NCBI GenBank assembly: GCA_963850535.1
Contig: CAWKMC010000003.1
Coordinates: 1 to 64,000, forward strand
Direction: 5' to 3'
Origin: JAMXLO01 sp963850535
GTDB lineage: Bacteria; Pseudomonadota; Alphaproteobacteria; Acetobacterales; Acetobacteraceae
DNA: 64,000 bases
The translations under genes and the position numbers were made by a program. Under the pieces are notes generated by a model. That model was not told the DNA's origin. It searched no databases and worked only from the letters and a program-made list of their open reading frames with translations. Positions 53,566-61,518 of this stretch are shown one piece after another; position 1 is the first letter of the stretch; each line of letters starts with the position of its first letter.

Positions 53566-54315
53566 ATGGACTGGGATGCTCCGGCAATCGTGCTCGACGC
53601 ACGGCCCTACGGTGAGGGCGATGCCATCGCGACAGTGATGACGGCGGAGCATGGTGCGCACCGCGGTCTGGCGCGCGGTGGCGCGGCGCGTGGCCGCACG
53701 GCGATCTGGCAGCCGGGAAACCTGATCCAGGTGCGCTGGGTGGCGCGGCTTTCCGAACAGCTCGGCTCGTTTACCGCCGAGCTCGTGCATCCGGCCGCGG
53801 CGCTGGCAATGGACGATGCCCTGGTGATGGCCATGCTGTCGTCGGTGTGCGCGGTCGCCGAGGGGGCATTGCCGGAACGCGAACCGCATCCACGGGTGTT
53901 CGAAAGCCTGCTGCACCTGATTGCGCATTTGTCGCAGAGAGATGCAGTTCTCCCCGACCTGATCCGCTGGGAGACGGTGCTGCTGGCCGATCTGGGCTAT
54001 GGCCTCGATCTGACCTGCTGCGCGGTCACCGGCGAGACGGCGGGCCTCGCCTTCGTGTCGCCGAAGACCGGCCGCGCGGTGACCGAGGCCGGCGCAGGCA
54101 TCTGGACATCACGTCTGCTGCGCCTGCCGTCATTCCTGGTGGGCGGCAACGACGCGGCGCCTCCGGACTGGCGCGACGGGCTGCGGCTGACCGGTCATTT
54201 CCTGGAGCGCGACGCCTTCGGGCATCACCATCGCCCGCTGCCGCAAGCGCGCCGGATGCTATACGACCGCGTTGCGGCTCTGGCCGCCGAATCGGAGCAG
54301 CAGGATGCCGGATGA
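53566..54315 (+). CDS. recO: DNA repair protein RecO
   Basis: The 249-residue protein has the OB-fold start (PAIVLDARPYGEGDAIATVM) and a helical C-terminal domain including LIRWETVLLADLGYGLDLTC, characteristic of RecO. With RecR it loads RecA onto single-stranded DNA. It overlaps parC by 11 bases, so the two are co-translated. Confidence 0.92.
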   Translation: MDWDAPAIVLDARPYGEGDAIATVMTAEHGAHRGLARGGAARGRTAIWQPGNLIQVRWVARLSEQLGSFTAELVHPAAALAMDDALVMAMLSSVCAVAEGALPEREPHPRVFESLLHLIAHLSQRDAVLPDLIRWETVLLADLGYGLDLTCCAVTGETAGLAFVSPKTGRAVTEAGAGIWTSRLLRLPSFLVGGNDAAPPDWRDGLRLTGHFLERDAFGHHHRPLPQARRMLYDRVAALAAESEQQDAG

Positions 54316-56521
54316 CCTGATCGGCCATATCGAGGACACGCGCCTCACGGACGCGCTGTCCGAGCGGTACTTGGCCTATGCCCTGTCTACCATCATGTCG
54401 CGCTCGTTGCCCGACGTGCGCGACGGGCTGAAGCCGGTACACCGTCGGCTGGTCTATGCGATGCACCTGCTGCGCCTCGATCCGACCGCCGGGTTCAAGA
54501 AATGCGCCCGCGTGGTGGGCGATGTAATCGGCAAGTTCCATCCGCACGGCGACGTCGCGGTGTACGACGCTTTGGTGCGCCTCGCCCAGGGCTTCGCCGC
54601 GCGCTACCCGCTGGTGGAGGGACAGGGCAACTTCGGCAACATCGACGGCGATAACGCGGCGGCGATGCGCTACACCGAGGCGCGCCTCACCGAGGTCGCC
54701 CGCGCGATGCTGGCGGGCATCGACGAAGACGCCGTGGATTTCCGGCCGACCTATGACGGCGAGGAGAGCGAACCGGTCGTGCTTCCGGGCGCGTTCCCCA
54801 ACCTGCTCGCCAACGGTGCGGCCGGCATCGCCGTTGGCATGGCGACCTCGATCCCGCCGCACAACGCCGGCGAGATCTGCGCGGCCGCGGTCCACCTGGT
54901 CCGCCACCCGAAGTCCACGACTGCGGACCTGCTGGCGCACATGCCAGGCCCGGATTTTCCCACCGGCGGCGTGCTGGTGGAGGACCGGGCGGCCATCCTG
55001 TCCGCCTACGAGACGGGCCGCGGCGGCTTCCGCGTACGTGCCAGGTGGTCGGTAGAGAAGGGCAAGCACGGCACCTGGCAGATCGTCGTCGCCGAAATCC
55101 CCTATCAGGTGCAGAAGGCGAAGCTGATCGAGCAGATCGCCCAGCTGCTGGAAGAGCGCAAGCTGCCGCTGCTCGGCGACGTGCGCGACGAGAGCACCGA
55201 AGAGGTGCGTCTGGTGCTGGAGCCGAAGACGCGCGGCGTCGAGCCCGAAGTGCTGATGGAGACGCTGTTCCGTGCCACCGCCTTGGAGGCGCGCTTCCCA
55301 CTCAACATGAACGTGCTGGATGCGACGCGCACACCGCTGGTGATGTCGCTGCCGCAGGTGCTGCGCGCCTGGCTGGACCACCGTCACGAGGTGCTGGTCC
55401 GCCGTACGCGCCACCGGCTTGCTGCGATCGAGCGGCGGATCGAGATCCTCGACGGCTACCTGCTGGTCTATCTGAATGTCGACGAGGTGATTCGTATCAT
55501 CCGCAACGAGGATGAACCGAAGCCACGCCTGATGCAGCGGTTCAAGCTGACCGACACCCAGGCCGAGGCGATCCTGAATATGCGGCTGCGCTCATTGCGC
55601 AGGCTCGAGGAGATGGAGATCGGCAAGGAGCACAAGGCGCTGTCGAAAGAGCGCAAAGACATCCAGGCATTGTTGAAGAGCGAGGCACTGCGCTGGGACC
55701 GGATCGTCGCAGAGCTGGAGGACGTCAGGAAGAAGTTCGGATCGGGTGCTCTGGGTGCCCGGCGAACGGAACTTGGAGTGGCGCCACCGACGGTTGAAGT
55801 GGCGAGCGAGGCGTTCGTCGAGCGCGAACCGATCACCGTCATCCTGTCGGACAAAGGCTGGATCCGCGCGGTGCGCGGTCACATCGCTGAGGACGCCGAG
55901 TTGCGCTTCAAGGAAGGCGACAAGCTGAAGTTCCGCCTGCACTGCCAGACCTCCGACCGGTTGACTTTGTTCGGTACCAACGGCCGCGCCTACACGCTGA
56001 AGGCTGGCGATCTGCCGCGCGGCCGCGGCGATGGCCAGCCGGTGCGAGTGCTCGCCGACCTCACCAACGAGGACGATGTCGCCGCGGTCTTCATCGCCAA
56101 CGAAGGCGGGCGGTATCTGGTCGCGTCATCGACCGGCCGCGGCTTCGTCGTCCCGGCGGCAGAACTGGCGGCGGAGAAGCGTACCGGCAAGCAGGTGCTC
56201 AATCTGAAGCCCAAGGAAGAAGCGGCGCTGTGCGTGCCGGTCGAGGGCGACCACGTCGCGGTTATCGGCGACAATCGCAAGCTGCTGATCTTCCCGCTTG
56301 AGCAGGTGCCCGAGATGGCGCGCGGCGGGGGCGTGATCCTGCAGCGCTACCGCGACGGCGGGCTGGCGGACGCAAAGGTGTTCCACTTGGCAGACGGCCT
56401 AAGCTGGCGGCTGGGGGACAAAACGCGGACCGAGTTGAACCTCCGCGACTGGATCGGCGAACGCGCCCAGGCCGGGCGGTTGCCGCCGCATGGGTTCCCG
56501 CGGACGCCACGGTTCGGGTAA
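54305..56521 (+). CDS. parC: DNA topoisomerase IV subunit A
   Basis: The 738-residue subunit contains the winged-helix region GKFHPHGDVAVYDALVRLAQ, the active tyrosine in AAAMRYTEARLTE (Tyr123), a coiled coil (about 425-475) and a shortened beta-pinwheel C-terminal domain. No GyrA box was seen, which supports ParC over GyrA. ATG 54305 lies within the recO end. The position equivalent to Ser80 of the E. coli enzyme is valine, a natural change in the quinolone-contact region. Confidence 0.93.
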   Translation: MPDDLIGHIEDTRLTDALSERYLAYALSTIMSRSLPDVRDGLKPVHRRLVYAMHLLRLDPTAGFKKCARVVGDVIGKFHPHGDVAVYDALVRLAQGFAARYPLVEGQGNFGNIDGDNAAAMRYTEARLTEVARAMLAGIDEDAVDFRPTYDGEESEPVVLPGAFPNLLANGAAGIAVGMATSIPPHNAGEICAAAVHLVRHPKSTTADLLAHMPGPDFPTGGVLVEDRAAILSAYETGRGGFRVRARWSVEKGKHGTWQIVVAEIPYQVQKAKLIEQIAQLLEERKLPLLGDVRDESTEEVRLVLEPKTRGVEPEVLMETLFRATALEARFPLNMNVLDATRTPLVMSLPQVLRAWLDHRHEVLVRRTRHRLAAIERRIEILDGYLLVYLNVDEVIRIIRNEDEPKPRLMQRFKLTDTQAEAILNMRLRSLRRLEEMEIGKEHKALSKERKDIQALLKSEALRWDRIVAELEDVRKKFGSGALGARRTELGVAPPTVEVASEAFVEREPITVILSDKGWIRAVRGHIAEDAELRFKEGDKLKFRLHCQTSDRLTLFGTNGRAYTLKAGDLPRGRGDGQPVRVLADLTNEDDVAAVFIANEGGRYLVASSTGRGFVVPAAELAAEKRTGKQVLNLKPKEEAALCVPVEGDHVAVIGDNRKLLIFPLEQVPEMARGGGVILQRYRDGGLADAKVFHLADGLSWRLGDKTRTELNLRDWIGERAQAGRLPPHGFPRTPRFG

Positions 56522-56556
56522 GAGTGGGACCCGTGGGTAACTGAGGAACCAGTGTC

Positions 56557-57367
56557 GTGCAGCAGCAGGCTTCATACGCAAGTACTGTGGTTCCGACGCT
56601 GGTCTTTGCGACGTCCTGGTTCCTGATCGGCCTGGTAATATTTGGCAGCCTGCACAGGCTGTGCCGCAGCAAGGACCAGCCGTTCTGGCGCAGGGACCTC
56701 AAGGTGGACCTGGTCTACTGGTTCCTCGCTCCGCTGCTGTATACCTATGTCGCGCTGATCTTGCGGTCGTACGCGGTAGATTACGCGCACCTCGACCAGA
56801 TGGCTGCATATGTTGGCCGTTCATTGGCCGACCAGCCGATCCTGGTGCAGGCCGCCATCATCCTGTTCATCACCGATCTGGTGCAGTACCTGGGGTCACC
56901 GGTTGTTCCACCTTGACCCGCTGTGGCGGTTCCACAGCATCCACCACGCCCCGGAACAGGTCGACTGGCTCACCTCTGTGCGGATGCACCCGATCAACTT
57001 CGTCCTCTACTCAACCCTAATCAACGTCATCATCAGTTTGGCTGGTTTCAGTCCAAGGGCAGTCATTGCGCTGCTGCCCTTCAACACGTTCTTTGGATTT
57101 CTGGTGCACGCCAACCTGAACTGGACGTTCGGGCCATTTCGCTACGTTATCGCCAGCCCGGTGTTTCACCGTTGGCACCATACCTATGCGGATCAGGGGG
57201 GCGATAAGAACTTCGCCCCCACCTTCCCGTTCCTAGATCTTTTGTTCGGTACCTTCTACATGCCGAAAGACCGACTACCATCCGTTTTTGGTATCAGTGG
57301 TCGAGCCGTGCCCAACCGTCTGCTGGGCCAGTTGCTGCATCCCTTGCTTCGGCGAGCGTCAGCTTGA
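56557..57367 (+). pseudogene. Sterol desaturase/fatty-acid hydroxylase family protein, frameshifted
   Basis: The two frames join to about 269 residues. The first has three hydrophobic segments and ends ITDLVQYLGSPVV; removing one C near 56888 changes this to QYWGHRLFH and opens the second frame with the other histidine boxes, HSIHHAPEQ and HRWHHTYAD. These bind the di-iron centre of the family, which hydroxylates or desaturates lipids in membranes. GTG 56557 has GAGGA about nine bases upstream. Substrate unknown. Confidence 0.85.
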
Positions 57368-57439
57368 CGCCGCGCCGCGGACGTCATATCGCGCCCGCCA
57401 GCCCCTACAAGGCCTGACAGAGACAGGGAGTAATCCAAG

Positions 57440-58660
57440 ATGCTGCTTTCCCGCCGCGGACTGCTGGGCAGCGCCGCCGCCATTTCGACCGCGCCCATCA
57501 TCCGTGCGCGCGCGCAATCCAAGCCGGTAATCAAGCTTGGCGTGCTGACCGATCTCTCCGGCACGTATCGCGACAACACCGGCCCGACCTCCGTCGCCGC
57601 GGCGCAGCTGGCGATCGAGGAGATGAAGCCGCATCTCAGCTTCGACGTCGAACTGATCAGCGCCGACCATCAGAACAAGCCGGACGTCGCTTCGACCATC
57701 GCCCGGCAATGGTTCGATCAGGGAGTCGACGCCGCAATCGACGTGCCGACGTCATCAGTCGCGCTGGCGGTCGCGCAGGTGGCGAAGGAGAAGGACAAGA
57801 TCATGCTCAACGCGTCGGCCACGGTCGCTGCGTTGACCTACGAGCAGTGCAGCCCGAATTCCATCGTCTGGAGCTTCGACACCTGGGAGAACGCGCATTC
57901 CACCGGCGGGGCGCTGATGGCGTCGGGCAACAAGTCCTGGTTCTTCATTACCGCCAATTACGCGTTCGGCCAATCGCTCGCTGACCTGACGAAGGACGTG
58001 GTACAGAAGGGCGGGGGCGAGGTGAAGGGTGATCTGCGCTATCCGTTCCCCGATACCACGGATTTCTCCTCCTTCCTGACCCAGGCTGGAGCGAGTGGTG
58101 CCAAGGTGCTGGGATTTGCCAACGCCGGCTTAGATACCCAGAACTGCATCAAACAGGCGGCAGAATTCGGTCTGAACAAGACGATGAAGATCGCGCCGCT
58201 GCTGCTGTTCCTCACTGACGTCCACTCGCTGGGGCTCGAGGTTTGCGGCGGCCTGACCACGACAGAAACGTTCTATTGGGACCTGAACGACAGGACACGC
58301 GCTTTCACCAAGCGGCTGCTGCAGAAGACACCCAATAACTATCCGAACCAGGCACACGCCAGCTCCTATGCGATCACGCTGCATTACCTGAAGGCGGCGC
58401 AGCAGATGGGAGCGGAGCAAGCGAAGAAGAGTGGGCGGGCGACGGTCGCCAAGATGAAGTCGATCCCGACCGACGATGATGCGTTTGGGGCGGGACGCGT
58501 CCGAGCGGACGGACGAGGCGAGTTCCCGGCCTATCTGTTCCAGGTCAAGACCAAGGCCGAGAGCAAGGGGCCGTGGGATCTGTATGCACTGCAACACACC
58601 TCACCGCCGTCCGAAGTGCTGCACCCGCTCGCCGACAACTGCAAATTCCCGACGTCCTGA
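57440..58660 (+). CDS. Branched-chain amino-acid-type ABC binding protein
   Basis: The 406-residue protein has a Tat-like signal (LLSRRGLLGSAAAISTAPII) and mature sequence IKLGVLTDLSGTYRDNTGPT, close to the paralogue at 49405. Both end with a variant of the same tail (WDLYAL...LHPLADN). Again no permease or ATPase is adjacent, so it may share a transporter encoded elsewhere or serve another purpose. Confidence 0.9.
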   Translation: MLLSRRGLLGSAAAISTAPIIRARAQSKPVIKLGVLTDLSGTYRDNTGPTSVAAAQLAIEEMKPHLSFDVELISADHQNKPDVASTIARQWFDQGVDAAIDVPTSSVALAVAQVAKEKDKIMLNASATVAALTYEQCSPNSIVWSFDTWENAHSTGGALMASGNKSWFFITANYAFGQSLADLTKDVVQKGGGEVKGDLRYPFPDTTDFSSFLTQAGASGAKVLGFANAGLDTQNCIKQAAEFGLNKTMKIAPLLLFLTDVHSLGLEVCGGLTTTETFYWDLNDRTRAFTKRLLQKTPNNYPNQAHASSYAITLHYLKAAQQMGAEQAKKSGRATVAKMKSIPTDDDAFGAGRVRADGRGEFPAYLFQVKTKAESKGPWDLYALQHTSPPSEVLHPLADNCKFPTS

Positions 58661-58672
58661 CATCGGCAAAAT

Positions 58673-58695
58673 GTGTGGCGGCGGCTCCGCCACAC
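58673..58695. terminator. Hairpin between convergent genes
   Basis: GTGTGGCGG and CCGCCACAC form a perfect nine-base stem with a five-base loop. It lies 12 bases after the binding-protein stop and 8 before the end of the next gene. There is no long T-run, so a bidirectional terminator is likely but not certain. Confidence 0.55.
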
Positions 58696-58702
58696 GTCCG
58701 CC

Positions 58703-58915
58703 TTACTCCGCGGCAGTGAACAGGTTGGTGGACTGCCGGTCATTGTCGGCCGGCAGCATATGGCCGTAGCGCCGCACCCATTGCTGGCCCAGATGCGCTG
58801 CCTCGGCCGGCGTAAGCCACGACCACTCGGCACCGCGCGCCCGGATCGCAATCCAGCAGGTATTGCCGTCGATCACCCGCTCTTCGACAGAAAATGGGCC
58901 AATCGCTTCGGACAT
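58703..58915 (-). CDS. Small protein of unknown function
   Basis: A 70-residue product from ATG 58915, which has GGAG six bases upstream; the frame is open to 58990. Its centre (EERVIDGNTCWIAIRARGAE) suggests a small beta-sheet and the rest a helix (TPAEAAHLGQQWVRRYG). No family recognised. Confidence 0.5.
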   Translation of the reverse strand: MSEAIGPFSVEERVIDGNTCWIAIRARGAEWSWLTPAEAAHLGQQWVRRYGHMLPADNDRQSTNLFTAAE

Positions 58916-59119
58916 CCTGGTCTCCGAGCTGAGTGCATGTGGTTTGTCGCGATGCCGAACCCATAGCAGCGGCCAGCGCTGAGTCGCCATGAAAAAGCCT
59001 GAATTGGCGACCGCTCCGACGGCTCCGGCGATATGGACCCAGTCGTCCGACGATTAACAACGCGAACCTTAGCCGGCGAGGCGCGTTGGTCCGATCGGGA
59101 CCCACCGAGGAGATACCGA

Positions 59120-59416
59120 ATGTACCTTGCAAGGTTTTCCTATGACGTCCTGCCAGTGAACCGTCAGCGGGCGGTGGACTTCATCAAGCGAGAGGTCCAG
59201 GCGGCGCGCGCAAGGAACCTGAAGGCGCGCCTGTTGATACCGCTAACCCGTGGCCACGGCGGGGCAGCGCTGCAGTTCGAGATCGAGATGAGGGATTTGG
59301 ACCAGCTCGATCAATTCAGGCGAGACGATGCCGGCCAATGGATGCATGCGTTCAGCGAGATCCTGACCGCCCCTCCCGAGGTGGCGATACTGCGCCTCGA
59401 CGATCAGACTGGCTGA
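59120..59416 (+). CDS. Small protein, possible dimeric alpha/beta barrel
   Basis: A 98-residue product starting MYLARFSYDVLPVNRQRAVD, with GAGGAG seven bases before ATG 59120. The alternation of strands and helices (LLIPLTRGHGGAALQFEIE) suggests a ferredoxin-like or dimeric alpha/beta-barrel fold, as in NIPSNAP or antibiotic monooxygenase-like proteins. Function unknown. Confidence 0.55.
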   Translation: MYLARFSYDVLPVNRQRAVDFIKREVQAARARNLKARLLIPLTRGHGGAALQFEIEMRDLDQLDQFRRDDAGQWMHAFSEILTAPPEVAILRLDDQTG

Positions 59417-59471
59417 TTGCCTGAACGCACGGAAATTCGCAGGCACATCGCGGAGCGGAAGTCCGCGTCCG

Positions 59472-59547
59472 TTAGAGCATGATCGGATCGATGTAGCGCG
59501 CCATTCACGCCTTCCGACGATTCAGCCTCCAAGCGATCGCGCTCTAA
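59472..59547. repeat. Imperfect inverted repeat overlapping the ppk2 stop
   Basis: TTAGAGCATGATC at 59472-59484 pairs with GATCGCGCTCTAA at 59535-59547 with 11 of 13 matches and about 50 bases between. Elements beginning TTAGAGCATGATC are widespread between genes in alphaproteobacteria. It may act as a terminator for both convergent genes. Confidence 0.55.
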
Positions 59548-60374
59548 TCTGCGTGATGATTAGCCGGCACACGAATGCCGAGCAGCCGCTCGGCGGCTTC
59601 GGCGACCGCTGGTTCCAGCGCCCGCGGCTCCAGGCGCACCCCCTTGGAAAGCCGATCGGCGACGATACGCAGCGCAGCGAGCCGGCCGAACGGCTTGTTG
59701 TTGGCAGGAATGACGTGCCACGGTGCGCGGCGGGTTGACGTCTTCTCCACCATCTCCTCGATCGCCGCCTCGTAGTCCTGCCAGCGGCCTCGATTGCGAA
59801 AGTCTTCGTAGGAGAGTTTCCAGCGCTTCAGCGGATCGGTCAGGCGGGCTCGGAACCGGCGAAGCTGTTCCTGCGGAGTGATGTGCAGAAATAGTTTTAC
59901 CACACGCATGTCGTCCGCCAACAGCATCTGCTCGAAGCCGTTGATCTCCTCGTACGCACGGTGCCACTCGTGTTCGGTTGCGAAACCTTCGACACGTTCT
60001 ACCAATACCCTGCCGTACCAGGATCGATCGAACACCACGATCTGCCCATGTTGGGGCAGATGCTCCCAGAAGCGCTGCAAATAGTGCAGGTGCTTTTCCC
60101 GCTCGTTCGGAGCGGCGATCGCGTGCACCTTGAAGCTGCGCGGATCGAGTGCCCAGCCGAGGCGCCTTACGACACCACCCTTGCCGGCAGTGTCCCAGCC
60201 CTCCAGGACGATGACCGCGCGATGCGTGGTGCGCAGATAGGACTGCTGGATCAGCTGCAGGGTCTCCTGCATGGTGGCCAGGCGGCGTTCGTAGTCGGCG
60301 AATTCCACTGACGGAAAATGCTTGACCCTGGCGAGGTGAGGGCGACCGGTGGCGACGAAGTCCGCCGCCTTCAT
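59544..60374 (-). CDS. ppk2: Polyphosphate kinase 2 family protein
   Basis: The 276-residue protein has Walker A VIVLEGWDTAGKGGVVRRLG and the lid/Walker B region VVFDRSWYGRVLVERVEG. PPK2 enzymes use polyphosphate to phosphorylate nucleotides, usually ADP, GDP or AMP; which one cannot be told here. Its ATG overlaps the end of the DUF2336 gene by four bases. Confidence 0.9.
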   Translation of the reverse strand: MKAADFVATGRPHLARVKHFPSVEFADYERRLATMQETLQLIQQSYLRTTHRAVIVLEGWDTAGKGGVVRRLGWALDPRSFKVHAIAAPNEREKHLHYLQRFWEHLPQHGQIVVFDRSWYGRVLVERVEGFATEHEWHRAYEEINGFEQMLLADDMRVVKLFLHITPQEQLRRFRARLTDPLKRWKLSYEDFRNRGRWQDYEAAIEEMVEKTSTRRAPWHVIPANNKPFGRLAALRIVADRLSKGVRLEPRALEPAVAEAAERLLGIRVPANHHAD

Positions 60375-61483
60375 GACGCGGTCGCGGTCAGCACGTCGCC
60401 TAGCCTGTCGAGCAGGTATTCCAAGTCCTCCTGCGGCATGTCCTCGAACTGCGTGAGGATCCGGGTGATCACCCGCGAGCGGTATCGTTCCTTGTCGTGC
60501 TCACCGCCATCCAATTCGGTGCCGTGCACGACGTCAAGCGCGACGCGCACTGCAGGGAGCAGCCGCAGCGGCAGGCCCGTCTGCTCGTATAGCGACACCA
60601 GACCCTTCAGGCCCGCGTCGTGGATCAGGGTGCGAGCGTTGGCGACCGGAATGCCTGCCATCACCGCCATGGCCATCTCGAAGAAGGCGAGATCGCCAAC
60701 GCAGACGGCGCGCAGCACCAGGAACGGCGTGAGCCGCTTCCTGCGATGCATCTGCCGCACCAAGCGTTCCAGTTCCTGCTCGTCCGAGCCGAAAGTGTAG
60801 GCCAAGGTGGCGCGCTCGCGACTTTGCAGCACGATGTCGGTGGCAAGCTCGACAGGCAGGTCGTGGTGGCTCACCAGGTAGGACTGCAGGTTGTCTGACA
60901 CGATGGCGACAAGACGTTCGGCGATGGTGACGGGCAGGCCGGCGCGATGAACCATGGTGGTCTTCACACGGTCGCTATCGGCGAAGCGGTCGACGGCGAT
61001 ACCAAGGCTCGCCTCGGTGACGCGTGCCTTCGCATTGGCCAGCAACACGGCGACAGCTTCCTCGCTGCCCTGTCGGGTCACCGCATCGGACACAGCCTCG
61101 GAAACGTCGGTCCGCCGCGCGATCGCCTCTTGTTTGGGCGAGGAGCCGCTGCCGACCAACTCGACCAGGTCGCCCTCGGTGAGCACGGGGGATTCAGCCA
61201 GGATCGGCAGCGCCACCGCCTCGACGTCGTTCGCAAGCCGCATGGCCACATCGTGCGGCAAACGCCGCGCTGCACGCAGGCTTGCCGATAGCGCGCTGCG
61301 CACGGTGGATTCGACGTCCTTCGCCATGACGCGAAGAATGTCATGCGCGATCCCTAACTCGGCTTCACCCAGCACCGGGCTATCGATCTCGCGCGCCAGT
61401 TTGTCCGCGATCGCGGCACGAACCGTGGCAGACGGCTCTGCCAGCAGACGCGCAACATCGGCTTGCGTTAGCAAAGACGCCAT
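60371..61483 (-). CDS. DUF2336 domain protein
   Basis: A 370-residue all-helical protein with HEAT-like repeats, a family found mainly in alphaproteobacteria and without proven function. The segments VARLLAEPSATVRAAIADKL and RDVLAAT-type repeats are visible, for example LVELVGSGSSPKQEAIARRT. The start is taken at the second ATG (MASLLTQADV); the frame starts at 61495. It is translationally coupled to ppk2. Confidence 0.82.
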   Translation of the reverse strand: MASLLTQADVARLLAEPSATVRAAIADKLAREIDSPVLGEAELGIAHDILRVMAKDVESTVRSALSASLRAARRLPHDVAMRLANDVEAVALPILAESPVLTEGDLVELVGSGSSPKQEAIARRTDVSEAVSDAVTRQGSEEAVAVLLANAKARVTEASLGIAVDRFADSDRVKTTMVHRAGLPVTIAERLVAIVSDNLQSYLVSHHDLPVELATDIVLQSRERATLAYTFGSDEQELERLVRQMHRRKRLTPFLVLRAVCVGDLAFFEMAMAVMAGIPVANARTLIHDAGLKGLVSLYEQTGLPLRLLPAVRVALDVVHGTELDGGEHDKERYRSRVITRILTQFEDMPQEDLEYLLDRLGDVLTATAS

Positions 61484-61518
61484 GCCGGCGAGCATGGCGG
61501 CAAAGCATTAGGACGCGG

